From contig CM070877.1 of NCBI GenBank assembly GCA_036365515.1, positions 10,201,101-10,265,100 of the forward strand: DNA of 64,000 nt, in the 5' to 3' direction. Source of the DNA: Torymus aiolomorphi (taxonomy: Eukaryota; Arthropoda; Insecta; Hymenoptera; Torymidae). The notes beneath the pieces were generated by a model that was not told where the DNA came from, searched no databases, and saw only the letters and a program-made list of their open reading frames with translations. A program made the position numbers and the translations under genes. The first letter of the stretch is position 1. Each line of letters begins with the position of its first letter. Positions 37,040-50,199 of the stretch are shown one piece after another.

Positions 37040-37830
37040 GTCCTAACCTAAAATTTACTACTTCCACAATAAAAAGCTACCCCTTCCCAGAAATTTCTCT
37101 ATATCCATCTACTGCTGCACCTAAAAATGACTCAAACTACAAGAAGTATCCTAAGAATAGACCAAACTAAAAGAAAAAAAAATGACGGTTCCCTAACCCT
37201 TTCGAAAGAGGTAAGCCCCGCGCTGGCGTTCGTCGATCCGCTCGCTCAACCTGCAAATTCCCTCCACTCTCGTCATCTCTCTCACACTCTCCCTTCCTCT
37301 TCCTGCTTCTTTCCATCCGTCTCACGCGCGCGTACGTGAAAAAGGCACTGCTTCTCTCCTCCCCCGGCCTAAAATTGAAAAGGGCGCCGCCGAGACGAGA
37401 AGAGGAAGTTCGCGAGGGCGTCGAGGTGGAAGGGCGAGGGTGGCAGATAGCAGCATAGAGAAAGAGAGAAAGAAAAGTTGCGTGGGTCAGGCACGACGAG
37501 AGGAACGTGCGCGGGTCAAAGGACTCCGGACGCGTCTTTCATTCCGCGCGCGCGCGCGGGCTGTCTCGCTCTCTTCTTTCAACACTTGAGTTAATACCCA
37601 CGTTACGAAGTCACGGGAGGAGTTGAAAACATTTAAAGCTGTTGGCGTGGTGGAATGAATGAATTTTGAATCGGATAGCGTCGAGCGTAATCGATAGCGT
37701 AGTAAAACTGAGCTGATGGGCGGGTTTTTATTGACGGTGGATTTCGGATCTAAAAGTGTGGAGTGGATATTATATGGGATGGTAGGAGAGTGTAGAAAGA
37801 TGGAGACTGATTGATTGATTGGTAATCGAT
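37040..37830. other. Skew unit, strong
   Basis: The A/C-rich arm starts with CCTAACCTAAAA at 37042 and runs to 37350. CpG core 37370-37570; G/T-rich arm 37600-37830. Confidence 0.55.
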
Positions 37831-38045
37831 TATATTGAACGGCAAGGTCGCATCGTATACGTATATAACAAACAGTTTACAGCTCATCATTACAACAACG
37901 TTATGTACCGAACGAAGGTAAAAGAAGGAACAGTAAATGGAAAGCAAATTTATGCGATGAGTTTTATTTCGAGCCAAGACCTATGCACTCGAGGCAACGA
38001 ATAAAGCCTGCGCCGCCTATGTATATATACCCACCGGAGTCACGG
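37831..38045. other. Unassigned spacer
   Basis: No feature seen. Confidence 0.4.
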
Positions 38046-38049
38046 GTGC

Positions 38050-38434
38050 GCGCGATCCGTAACCACGACAACGATCCGCTCCAAACAAATCCAAACACTC
38101 ACACACAAGCTCAAGACTGCAGCAGCACCTGACTCGACGAAATAATCCATCATCGCCATGTAATTACTCCCATTCACCAACTCCAACCATTGTGCGTGTG
38201 TATGTGCGTATATACGATCCACCCATTTTTCCCATTCTTTTCTCCTTGCGAGTTAGAGAGGGACGAGCCCCTGGGTCGCAGGTGCCGCAGGTCTAGCTCT
38301 CTCTCTCTCACCTGCTGTTCCGGAGGTTTAAAGGGCCTTCTCCATTCTATTCTTCGCCCTCCGTTGCATAACGCGCTTAAATACGGATAGAAGAGGGGGG
38401 AGGGGAGACTAATCGAGCGACTTTTCGACCTTGA

Positions 38435-38468
<34 letters not shown>

Positions 38469-38640
38469 TTTGTAATTTTTATACAGCATGAGCACGAGGG
38501 AGGGAGAGAGAAAAAACCGAAACGGAACGGTTGCGCAGTAGTTGGGAAAATTATGTTGCGGTTGAAGATATTTCGTTTGTATAAATATATATTGCGGACT
38601 GTATTCTGTAAATATTTGAGCTTTCGTAATTTTGTGCATC
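38050..38640. other. Skew unit with GA repeat
   Basis: C-rich arm 38050-38180, pyrimidine-rich core 38210-38370, purine then G/T-rich arm with the GA repeat at 38439-38466. Confidence 0.45.
38439..38466 (+). repeat. (GA)14 microsatellite
   Basis: Uninterrupted GA units in the right arm of a skew unit. Confidence 0.95.
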
Positions 38641-39385
38641 ATCGTTTCATTTTGTAACGTCGAGGAAGTTGCTCAATGGTTAATTTTTGTTTGTTTTTTT
38701 TTTTTTTTGTTTTATTAATATCGCAACGAGGCCCTATATTTTTTACGCACGACGGTCCATTAAATCGATTATTGTTCTATACGAAGATTCCCATCAATTA
38801 TAAAGACGTTAAAACTATGGCTCTCGGAATTCCTAATAGTCATCGTCTATCGGTGCACTTTTACGACTCACATAACATAATGTACCTACCAGTATCGAGG
38901 GACGGCGATCGTAGCCTATATAGGTAGTCGATCGAGGATTTTTACGTCGAGCGGGCGCATCGTCACGACGGTACCTATAATTAATCGCTGGGGACCGATG
39001 AAAACGTTCAACTTAATGTACTCGTACATGCGAGCGCGTGATTATAGTAATTACGGGTGAGTTAGTGGACGCTGCAAGGCAGACGCGAGCGGATTATACA
39101 GTTTTCGGCAAGGAAAACCTTTTCTGACCGCTCAATTGTATCGAAAGCGAAACCTGCGGTAGTGTAAAGGATACGTTCGAACGAATTACTATATATAGAC
39201 GACAGATTTGCTGTTTTTCATCCTCGGTTTTTTTTTGCTTATGTTTAAAATATTTTAAACATATTTTAATAGACGTGGAAACGTATTAATAATTATAGCT
39301 AGAACATGCAAAATCTAAGGTTATACGCGTAAAAAATTGCTTTTTAACCACAAGTGATCAGGTTCCCGATCAAGCAATTAAATTC
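38641..39385. other. Unassigned stretch
   Basis: The frame at 38676-38927 is stop-free but shows no recognisable protein. A perfect 22-bp palindrome lies at 39241-39262. Confidence 0.35.
39241..39262. repeat. Perfect 22-bp AT palindrome
   Basis: ATGTTTAAAAT is followed by its exact complement. AT-only centre; could be chance. Confidence 0.8.
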
Positions 39386-39389
39386 ATCC

Positions 39390-40070
39390 TGAATTAATCA
39401 ATTAGAACAAAACAACCGTCAATTACTCTACATAGAAAGCGAAGTGTAACTTGGAGACTTACGCTTCAGCATTTTAACCGATCTCCGGCGGGAGTTTCAG
39501 CTGGATCCGCGCTACTCCACTCCTTTCGAAAACCCGTTTCAAAACCAAAACCCGCCAGAATTTTTGCTCGGCAATAAAGAGCCAGCGTAGCAGCAGAGAG
39601 CGAGGCGAAAGAAAGCAGAATCATAAACTCTCGCTCCAAAAGTATACACAGCTCGTGTATGTACGGAGGGGGCCGGTAAAACAGGAAGCCACGTCTACCG
39701 GCCGCGCGCGTTCGAGAAAACTCCGCGGTATAGAAAGCTTGCCGTAGGGCCGGAAGCCGGAGGCCGCGAGCGCCAGCAAGGACGCGAGTCGTCGAAGCGG
39801 AGTGGGAGAGAGAGAGAAATATTTCTCGCGCCTTGACCTTCGATTCCGTGGAGCCGATGGACTCGCTCTCGCGAGAAAGAGTAGCAGTGTGAGTTGTGTA
39901 TAATGTGTAGCAAGTGTGGATAGATTGCGAGGTGATTTTGAGGTTAGAGTTCGGTTTTTTTTTCTTTTCGCGGTAGGGAGTTGCGGGAAGAAGTAGAGAT
40001 CACCTGACTAGGGCCTTGGGTGGAGAGAAATCGGTTTCGCTAGGTTTCTTAGGGGATTCGGGATTTTTCG
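39390..40070. other. Skew unit
   Basis: A/C-rich arm 39480-39590, CpG core 39660-39850, G/T-rich arm 39900-40050 with GAGGTTAGAG at 39942. Confidence 0.5.
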
Positions 40071-40162
40071 AGATAAAACTGAACCTGCGATACATGGGTC
40101 TCAAGTTTGCAACGTTGTAGAGCAAAGAAATAAAAAAATATTTGATTTTACTTCAAGTTTAT

Positions 40163-40589
40163 GGGGGGGGTCCAAAGTTTAGACGACTCACTTGAAAATT
40201 GAAGTCAACTATAGACGTGCTCGGTTTCGATATAAGCTACTGCAGATTGTGCAAAATTTCGAAATTCTAAATTACGAAAATCATATTTTCGAATGTAACA
40301 ATTCACCTACTGTCCAAAACATCGAATTTCATTAATAGAATTTTAATAGGGATACAATAAACATATTTCGAAATAAATCATTAGAAACAAGTTATATTTG
40401 CTTTGAAGTTGTATTGATGAAATTCAATGTTTTGGACAGTAGGTTAATTGTTACATTCGAAAATATGATTTTCGTAATTTAGAATTTCGAAATTTTGCAC
40501 AATCTGCAGTAGCTTATATCGAAACCGAGCACGTCTATAGTCGACTTCAATTTTCAAGTGAGTCGTCTAAATTTTGGACCCCCCCCCCC
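40163..40589. mobile_element. Long-arm foldback element, 8-bp target duplication
   Basis: Arms of about 170 bases (40163-40332 and 40417-40589) begin with a G-run followed by TCCAAA and differ at about four positions by eye. The 8-bp direct repeat AAGTTTAT flanks both sides (40155-40162, 40590-40597). Eight-base duplications with long terminal inverted repeats suggest a hAT- or Mutator-like non-autonomous element. High arm identity implies recent insertion. Confidence 0.85.
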
Positions 40590-40599
40590 AAGTTTATAA

Positions 40600-41630
40600 T
40601 AATTAATATTAATTTTGCGTGTAGATTTATTGTTTTGTAGTATCAAATAAGTTTATAACAAAGATTTAGATAAAATTTTCGTTGTTTAACAACTTGAATT
40701 AATCGTAAAAAATTATTTCGTTGCACTCCAACGATGCAAACTTCAGAGCCATTGCGATACCCAATTCGATAGTTAATTGATTCTGGCTTGTTTTAGGGTA
40801 TAATTGCGAATTACGATTTTGTATACTGTCACGGGTATGACGGTTGAAAGAAGAAAAACGAAAGCGCAGGAATCGAACGTGAGAAGCAGAGTGTATAAAA
40901 TAAGCGTCTCTTTCGTAAAATAACTCCATGACGAGAATGACAAAACAGACGTGGAAACGTCCAGAATGTAAATTCTCGATTGTTGACTTTTACTACTCGA
41001 GGATCCCGTTACAAAGCGTACGGAGCTCAACCTTTTCTTCTATGTTATTGTACCTGCACTGTTATACTTATATATCGGGGAGGTACAGTTAAATATAAGT
41101 TCAAGGTTACGCAACGAAAATCAATACGTACTTTATTATTCTAATTTCTCTCCAATATAGAGGTGAGATAACAAGGGACTTTTTTTTAGGGAAGAATAAT
41201 ATTTCCGCGAGCGATAGCCGCCCGTTTTCAGTGTAAACACGCGCACGCGCATAAACCGCCGTCGATAAACAGTCAATGAATCAGCTAATTGCGCGCGTTG
41301 CGTCATCGAAAATGGCATAATTGACCCTATTTTTTAAAAATAGTGTTGAAAATTCTTCTGCTTTTTTTTTTTTTGTTACATAGATGCAGTGTTTGAAACA
41401 TTTTTCATTCGATCTATTATTAAATTCATTTGCGGTTGGATGTGGAAAGCTGGACGGCTTATAATTATTGCCGGGACTGTATAGCCGCTTAAGTGTGTTA
41501 CTAATACTACGCATTACTTCATACGATATGAATTTCGGTGTACGTAGACGAAGATAGCGCATAGACGTTTACTAATTACACGCCATCTGATAAAAATATA
41601 TTAAGGCGCTATTGAAAATAGCTAGAATTA
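40600..41630. other. Unassigned, AT-rich
   Basis: CpG patch at 41210-41310; otherwise AT-rich. No gene seen. Confidence 0.4.
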
Positions 41631-41639
41631 CTCAATTGA

Positions 41640-42340
41640 CGGGCCTATCTGAACCGTTTTATCTACCAAATCAATCAAATTTACCAGCACTTATATTACA
41701 AAATTCCCACATATATTTCCATCAACTATACCACACTGTACACTTCTACTCAGAAATCATTCAATAGCGCGGCACCCGTCGACAACTTCAATTCAATGCA
41801 ATCCCTATTAGAAAAGAAACCTCTCTATCTCGTAAAAAAATCGTAAAGATAACGCGCACACTTCACGCTCTCCCCTTATCATCCACGTCACCCGCGCACT
41901 TTTCGACGGAGTAAGCGAGCGACCGGGAGAGAGAGAAATTCGTCGTCGCCGTCTTCTCACAATCGGTTTCTCAATATCTCGCGCGTCGTGGCAATTATTT
42001 TGTAACAACGCGCAAGCGCGCAAGCGGAGAGTATATAAGCGAGAACCGGACGACGACGATACGGTCACGTGGCTCTCTCACAATGTCGCGCAAAATGTGT
42101 ATATACGCCGCGAGAGCGTATAGGTATAATATATATGTCGAAGTGGAGCTGAGAGCTGCGCCGAGCGAATGGCGCGTACTCATACGCAGCTGTGGATTTC
42201 GACTTTGGATGGGCGATTTTTCGATCAGCTCATTCGGGTGTGAAAAATTAAGCGATTGTGGTGTAAGCGCAGTTGGATGGTTTCTCCTGCAGTATCTTGT
42301 ATTTATTACACGCGTAATTTTTGCTGATAGTAGACTGATG
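41640..42340. other. Skew unit
   Basis: A/C-rich arm 41650-41790, CpG core 41860-42170, G/T-rich arm 42190-42300. Confidence 0.45.
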
Positions 42341-42760
42341 AAATATCGCGAATCGCGTGGTATATCTGAATAAAAATAATGTGATTTACAGTTACTTTAT
42401 TTTACTTGTATAGGCAGAGCTGGAATACGTTGAAATGTACTTCTAATGTTAATTAGCAAACATATGAGCAAAGAAAAATATTGCAATATTTTTAGCGACG
42501 ATGGATAACAACAGTTTTGAGGAGATCGCGTGAAACGTTTTGTATGGACAGCATTGAAACGGTAGGAGCACGTGTAGGAATGTGAAAAATGTGAAAGAGT
42601 AAGAGTCAAGCACACGTGGGACGGCAAAAAATGCATAAGAAAAATGTGAATTCTTACGGAAACGGAAAAAGAATTTAGAACTGCAAAGAATTCCCCTGTT
42701 TCTCTATTCTTCTGAGTGCCTTTACGTATTTTTCTCTGTTGCGCAACTTTTGGAGCGACA
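42341..42760. other. Unassigned spacer
   Basis: AT-rich, then G/A-rich. No feature seen. Confidence 0.4.
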
Positions 42761-42764
42761 TATA

Positions 42765-43016
42765 CACTGAGAGAAATGTTTAGGAAAATTTACTATAAAT
42801 GTAAGAAAAATTACTATGTTCGATAGGAACTTTGGGACAGACTCGAATTATCATAAAATTTACTACAATTTATAGTAAAAATTGCTATGTACATAGTAAA
42901 AATTACTCAAAACATAGGAATTTTTATTATAAATTGTAGTAAATTTTATGATAATTTAAGTCTGTCCCACGATTACTATAAATATAGTAATTTTTGTTAC
43001 ACCATTTTTCTCCGTG
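42765..43016. mobile_element. Palindromic MITE, CACTGAGAAAAAT family
   Basis: 252 bp, inverted throughout, beginning CACTGAGAGAAATG, ending in the complement of CACGGAGAAAAATG, and flanked by TA. The subterminal GGGACAGACT string is inverted at the other side (AAGTCTGTCCC). The central segment alternates AAAATTGCTATG and its complement-like strings. Confidence 0.85.
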
Positions 43017-43680
43017 TAGTTATATATATTTCCGATCGCGTTATAAATAAAATCTAGTCAATCATTGCTCGGCGTATTTTGAATATTGAATATTCATGTA
43101 AATTTTAATCTGGATTTGTTTTTTCACGTCAGTGAAAGATTGATGAAACAGAGTTAGCGCACATTCTTCACGTTATTTTAATTTTAAAATAAAATACAGA
43201 TTTAATTCAAATTACATTTATGAAAGTGATGGGATTTTAATGGGAAGCCGAATATATGATTCGCTAAAACCTCAATATTTCATTTACGAAATATAATTCG
43301 TTTCCATCCTTTTGCGCACATTTTCACGTCTCTCCCGTATTAGCATTCACTTCGAGCATATAATAAGCGCGCAATAAACTCCACAATTTAGAATATTCTA
43401 AAACGCCTACGTTACTCTTTTCCTTTTTGTTTCTCAAATTCGTAATCCTGACCTCGAAAGCAGAGCGCAGCGCACGCTTCAAAGCCTTCGTAATGTGAAT
43501 AATTTGTGAAACAACTTATAGCAGTGCCGGGGTAATTCGGCTGGCTCCTTAGAATTTCCATAACGTCTATAATTTTAACAGATTTAGAGCGAAAATTGAG
43601 GGGAGAAAGTCCGTTCTACCCTAAAACAATCCAAAGTCAATTTCACGTTCGCATAAATAAGACATTTCGCCGACTAACGG
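43017..43680. other. Unassigned AT-rich spacer
   Basis: No feature seen. Confidence 0.4.
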
Positions 43681-43689
43681 ATATTAACG

Positions 43690-44500
43690 GACGAATATCT
43701 ATTTTCGAATTAACCTGTGTATGCACGCGACTGGCGAAGTGAGGTTAGGTCGGCTAATCATAATAATAATAATAATAATAATAATAATCAGCCGAGCGAA
43801 CAACAAACAGAGTAATCTAAAAGGGGCAATATTTGGGCTAATCGCGTAGCAAAATAAGTCGGCCCGATGTACGCAAGCACGTAACAACACACGGCTGCGC
43901 AGAATCGCAAAACATACAGCACTACACGCGTGTAGTGGGCGTATACGTGCGCGCGCATGCATATATATACACGCACATGCACGGCGCGTGTCGTCACGGC
44001 TCGACGTATCGAATATCCGAGAGAGAGAGACGACGGGAGAGAAAAAAAAAACGTACCGCTGGATATCAATTTGTATGCAGCACGGTGCACGCGCTTTTGG
44101 TATTATACTGTTAAGCAAATCATACATATACACGGGTGTAGTGCAGTTTTTCACGGGAGTCTTCTGCTGGCGGGGAGATGTAGATTATGTGCGCTGTGCC
44201 GCTCCACAACGATGCGCTGTTTATTGGCCGAGGGTAATTTAAAAGGACATTTCTATTTTTGCATGGAAATAAGACGAGACGAGAGAGTCTAGTCTCGATA
44301 TGTCACGCGATCGAGGCGGCCAAGATGGCGATTTCTCTCCCGAGTCACCTGACAATGATTTACTTGCGTATACGTGTACACAATGCGATTTGCCGAGTAA
44401 GTAACGGGTTCTGACGTTGTTTTTTGGATTGGCAGTGAGTAATTGTATTCGTTAGGATAGACAATATTATTAGCCAAGTTATGGAAATCAGGCCGAGTTC
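43690..44500. other. CpG-rich block, weak skew
   Basis: GAGGTTAGGTCGG at 43741, an ATA repeat, CGCGCGCATGC patches around 43945-43990, and a T/G-rich end after 44400. Confidence 0.3.
43758..43789 (+). repeat. (ATA)n microsatellite
   Basis: About ten trinucleotide units of AAT/ATA. Confidence 0.95.
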
Positions 44501-45290
44501 TACGAAAAAAAAATTCTTGCGCAAGTGTTTGTGTGTCCTTGAAATTGAGCGAAACTTTCAGAAAACCTTTTTCAACGGCCTATCGTAATGTGAGAATAGT
44601 GTGGTTTTACAGTCGCGAGTGAATATCACTGCACAGCAGCAGCGCAGCACAGCCGCGATTTTTATGCTCGATTGTTATTGCTGATTTCTCTTATTTGCCT
44701 CACCTCGCGTGCGCGCGCGAGGAAAATCTTGGGATTGTTCTTGATTCAATGATTCAACACACACAAGTGGAAATATTAGTTTCATTTGTGCAAACTGTTG
44801 ACTTACTCGAGGAAAAGTTTTTTTAGAGTAAACAATCTAATTGATTTAATGATGATAATTGGAAATTGTGTTACAATTATTGGTAATTCAGAGGTGCAGT
44901 GAAAATGGTAATTAAAAGCGATATTACTGTATAATTTTTGTTAAACGATATATTTTACTCGCATATTCTTTAATGCGTGGTTCGCGAAAATTAAAGTGTA
45001 TTTTACGCCAAAAGTAATTTAAATATGCAAATTAAAGTGTTGGGTTAACGATCGAAAAATTATAACGTTTTTCATGATATTCAACTTTTTAATAGAGCAG
45101 TAAATCACGAAATATATATGACAATGATTTCATTTAAAATTAACAGAATCAGTTATATTTTATACAGGTATACACGAGTGGGCTTACGCAATTTTTCACC
45201 GGTATTGCATTACCTCGACTTTCTATCAGCGGTTATCATCAAAATGCTTTTAAACTTTCCTCAAACTACATTTATTTGCATTTCTCATAG
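44501..45290. other. Unassigned AT-rich spacer
   Basis: CAGCAGCAGC run at 44635 and CGCGCGCG at 44710; otherwise AT-rich. No gene seen. Confidence 0.4.
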
Positions 45291-46460
45291 TCTCGCGTGT
45301 CACACGTGTCACTTACAAATGACCCGTTCGCTTAATAAAATTAAGCCCACCCTTCCTATAAACACAATATATACCTCTTAAAAAAAAATATTATAATAGC
45401 ATTATTCATCGAACCTGCTACTCAAAAAAACATCTCAACGCAAAAAAAAGGAACAGGTTCAAATCCGTGCCACCACAATAGATTTAAATGCACCGTTCCC
45501 CTCACTCGTGTATGCCAACACATACACACACACACGTAACGTAAATAAACAAATATAAGTGGGTCAACCTGTCTACTCACTCGCACGCGCACGCGGTCCT
45601 TGCGAACTATCAACAAAACATATAGACCGGAGAAGCAAAAAAATAGGAAGGGGAGGCGAAGGAGAGGCAAAAGAGGAGGGACCGAGAGTATATTATATAC
45701 ACACACTTTCCCGGTACGAATAAAAGTCGCGCGTGCGCCGTGCTTCTTATGCAAATGAAAGTTTTTTTTTCGCGTTAGGAGAAAGCAAGCAAGCAAGCTG
45801 GTATATAATAAGCTACCGAATTGCTCGATACGCGTGGTGTATACATAGAGGGCAAAAAGTCACCTGAGCGAATTATTAAGCCCGCGCGCGGTTAGAGCGC
45901 GATAAGAAGGTGCCGAAGTAACGAGCGATTTTGAGGAAATATATAACGGCGCGGGTTATATACCGATAAGAAATGTTTACCACTATGCGTTTCGCAGTAA
46001 TTGCTTCGGTGGCTGAAGTACCTCCGGTAAGCGTAGCTGTTTTCCTAACAGCTGTGGAGTACTATAATTGCTATGAAAAATTCAGGACCGTTACGAGATC
46101 GAATCTATTCGATTGAATTTTGAATTTTTCAACCCATCACGCCCATATGGTTCCCCTATAAGATAGCCCCGCAATGAATTAATTTTTAATCGGCGCTTAT
46201 ATATACATGTACACACAGATCTTGTATTGCAAAACAACGAGAAATTGTGACAGATGCGTAATCGCGCGTGCGCGTCACTCGTGCGTATGTATATGCGCGC
46301 GACCCTGGAGCGATGGAAAAATCGTCTAATTGTCAAAGTGTACGCTCGTTAATGGAGATGCGGGTGCGTTTAGGCATCTGGTTAGAACTACACCAGACGC
46401 GGTATAATGGACATGTGAAAAACACCGTTGAGAAGATAATAAATATTAATACGAAAGCTC
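45291..46460. other. Weak skew unit and spacer
   Basis: C-rich arm 45300-45640 and CpG core 45720-45960. The right side is not clearly G/T-rich. Confidence 0.3.
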
Positions 46461-46464
46461 CCTA

Positions 46465-46662
46465 TACGGAAAAATTACTATTTTCGATAGTAACCGTGGG
46501 ACTCAAATTTTCATGAAAATTACTACAATTTACAGTAAAAATTGCTATATTATTTCGTAATTTTTACCATATAAGTAGCAATTTTTACTATACATTGTAC
46601 TAATTTTTATGTGAAAATGAGGCTGTCCCTCGTTTACTATAAAAAATTGTAAACTTTCCTAC
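46465..46662. mobile_element. MITE, CACTGAGAAAAAT family (end-trimmed copy)
   Basis: Inverted throughout. It starts TACGGAAAAATTACTA, has GTGGGACTCAAATTTTCATG inverted as TGAAAATGAGGCTGTCCC, and ends AAACTTTCCTA. It lacks the outermost bases seen in the other copies. Confidence 0.7.
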
Positions 46663-46711
46663 AGAATGTTTAAAAATATGCGTATATGCGTTGCTACTGC
46701 TGTGCGTTATA

Positions 46712-47012
<301 letters not shown>

Positions 47013-47099
47013 CGGCAAATCGTCACTACGTCTCGTAATAAAAAATATATAAGTACATCGTAAAGACCGCCGTCCACACCACATTCCTCCCGATACGAG

Positions 47100-48760
47100 C
47101 CGGATTACAAGCATTAATTAAAAATCAATACGCCGCGAGTCAAAAACACGCGCGACTTCCATCTAATTCTCACCCACGCGCTTCAAAACTCCAATCTCAC
47201 TCTTCCACATACCCACACCCATACTGCTTGCATACACCCATATATCTATAAACAAGAATATTCCGTCACCTTTATTGTAAAACGACGGGTTCCAGGTGTA
47301 AAGATCGCCGGCGGTCGCCGTTTCCGGCGGCGCAGTCCCGTACGCTCGGAACATCGTCGCCTCTGTCCTTCTCACTCGTCAACACAAAACTTTCCGAACC
47401 GCGACCTCCGAAATGTATACTGCACGTCTCTCTTGCCGCGCACACACACTTGTATATATATATCCTTGGTAAGTATTAAAATATAGGTACGTCCCTATCC
47501 TCTCTATCGCTAACAACAATCACTCGCACTGTGTATATAATTTTCTGCGTATCCGTGCGTGACGACGGAGAGAAAAAAGAGTCACGTGATGCGCGGGGCG
47601 AGAATCGGCCGTAGCGACGGCACTGTTGTACGGCGGAGAGTTCGCGGCGGCGGAGGTTAGGCGGCCGCCCTCGGATGAGGTTAGGTTACGTCACACGCCG
47701 CGCTGGTGCGTGACTGTGTGTCGTCCGTGCATGTGCATATATATACACACACGCGCATGCATGCACACACACACACACACACACTTGCACTTTAGCACTG
47801 TACGTTTTTTCCTCCTCTCCTCTCCTCGGGAAATCCTCTCCTCGCTGCACTCGTCTAATAAAGCGGCGTCCACACTCGCCGGCGTCCGCTCGCTGTTATC
47901 TCCCGCAGCCGGTCGTCTCTTACGTCACACTCAGCTCCTTCGGCACCGACGTCGTCGTCGTCGTCGTCTGACTTCCACTAGTCCCCCGGTGCATATCGTC
48001 AGACCGCCACCGTCATCCTCCTCCTCGTACACGCACTCTATATATATATATAGATATATACCTATAAACTTGACACTGCAGCAGCGGGTAAGTTGGAGTA
48101 ACCGGATCGCGCAAGGTTGCCGTTTACGTGTGTCTACCTCCCAACGCACACTTGCACTCTCTTTCTTGAAAAAAACAGTCTTATCGCGCGAGAGGAATAC
48201 TCTCTCTCGCTCGTTCGCTCACTCTCTCACGCACACACGAGATGCGTGCGGCTCGAGGCTCGGCTAAGGAATGGTTGGCTGCTCGCGATGCTCGCCAGCA
48301 GCAGCGGCGGACCCCCGGGCGTGGGAGGAAGCGGTCGCAGGGAGGGGCGCAGCAGCAGCGGTGTAAGCGTTTGCGAGAGGGGAGACAAGCCCGCCGCGCG
48401 ATGTGGTATCACGAGTGTGTGTGTAGAAGTACGTTGCATGCGATGTGTGAGTGCGTGTACTCGAAGGAGAGAGAGAAGGGGACGCGGAGACATGTGATAA
48501 TGGAGGCGCGTGAGAGAGAGGAGAGTGTATAGAGAAGTAAAAATAGGGAGGAAGCGGAGGACTCGAGGAGCCGTGTGGGGGGATCAGCTGTTGGTGGGAT
48601 TGGGAGCTGCGTTTTTTTTTTTTTAAGGAACGCGGCGGGACTTTTGCGTTGTCGAGAGTTTGAGAAAATAATAAAAAACACTGTTGTTTTTGAGTGAAAT
48701 AAGTGAGTTGAGTTGGAACAGTGGTAGCTCCGATTTTTAGTAAACGGAGCAAAGATGATT
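47100..48760. other. Large skew unit / CpG-rich block
   Basis: C-rich sequence from 47100 to about 48240 (including CA repeats), a GCGGCGGAGGTTAGGCGGCCGCC patch near 47645-47670, then G-rich from 48250 and G/T-rich 48540-48730. It is the longest CpG-rich block in the window. It could be a promoter-like island, but no transcript can be demonstrated. Confidence 0.45.
47764..47784 (+). repeat. (CA)n microsatellite
   Basis: About ten CA units. Confidence 0.95.
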
Positions 48761-49175
48761 AATGTATGTTATACCGATAAATTTATTGTACCTGTACAGT
48801 TTTATAATAATTATAGTGACTTTTTTCTGGGAATATTTATTACAATCTGATTATAGGATTTTTTTTTATACTTAATATCCTATCCTACCAATAATCATTT
48901 ATAATACAGTTACACCCAATGTTGCGTTCAGATATACACATAAATAATCTGTTTATCTAATAATGAGTATATATAGGTGGTACTTTTAGCAAGGAAAACC
49001 AGCTTCTCAATTACGGAAGTGAAGATATCAAATGGTAAATAAATAAACCGCATAAATTTTTTCAATACAAGACCAGCTTCGTGAGAAGTAAAAATATTGA
49101 ATTTTCAAAAAATACGAATGTTCGAAAATTGTATAAGTATATTTATTATAATCGAATCGCAAGAATAAATAATCG
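48761..49175. other. AT-rich spacer
   Basis: No feature seen. Confidence 0.45.
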
Positions 49176-49179
49176 TTTT

Positions 49180-49970
49180 TACTCATAAAAGGTAACAAAT
49201 TGCCGGTTCATAAAAACCGACTCTAATCTTTTCCACCAGCGTGGAACAACAGAAAAATCAAGTTCCATTTCAGTACAATTCACTTTTACATTGTTCCGTA
49301 AACTCCTATATAAATAACGCAACAAACAACGCGCGCGCGCGGAAACGCAGACACGAATCAAAGAGCGTAAATGCGTTCCGCAGAGTCAGCTCGGCAACCA
49401 CAGCGTGATTCTCGAAAATCGTCATAATATATAACGCGCTCGCGTTACACAAAGAGCCGACACGTGGCGATGTTTGTTGTTCCGTTTCACGCTCGTGAGT
49501 TTTCGTAAGCTCTCTACACCTATAATAACGAATTAACCCGTACAACAATAACCGAAGGAGAAGGTGTATAAAGTAGTCGCTTGCGATGCTTATCGTCGAG
49601 TGCGCGCGCGTGATAACGGCACGTGGGTGGAGAGAGAGAGTAATTCGGTAGTCGGAAAATCATCGTGCGCCGGGGAAAACGCGTAATTGGATCTGATATG
49701 CAAAGCGCGGCCGACGTGTTAACTCGGCGCGATGGGCATTAACGTCGGATGATAAGCGGAAGAAATGGTGGGCGTTTTTCTGGAAAGTTGGGCCCGAGGT
49801 GTGGAGTGTGTGTTACGGTAGCGGTAGATGGTGGGAGTTTGAGGAAAGTGTGAGGTACGCGTTATCGAGAAAATAAATGTGTGTGTAGCGGAATGGAGGT
49901 GATAGTAATTTATGGCGAATTTGTGATTTGTTGCGTTGGGGAACTCGTAAATAAACTTGTTTTTAAATAT
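49180..49970. other. Skew unit
   Basis: A/C-rich arm 49190-49400, core 49420-49740, G/T-rich arm 49745-49960. Confidence 0.5.
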
Positions 49971-50199
49971 TTAGTAGCTGTTTTATGTATTTTAATAGAT
50001 GTTAGTTAATGCAAAATAAGTTATAATTTACGTATAGATAATAGAACACAAATTATCCAATAGATGTAATATTTTTCATACGACAAACTTATTTTTTAGC
50101 TTTAAAAAATTAAATTCAATTCTATAATTTCAACGTAAGTATATCAACGGAATTAATTTACAATACGTAAAAATTTTTAACCATCATCTAATATTCTCA

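Noticed and set aside
45455..45466. B-box-like GGTTCAAATCC
   Set aside because: No A box at proper distance and the T stem does not pair; chance match.
47626..48267. 213-codon open frame on the plus strand
   Set aside because: It is low-complexity (His-Thr runs from CA repeats, Arg runs), overlaps open frames on the other strand, and lies in a GC-rich block where stops are rare. No domain is recognisable.
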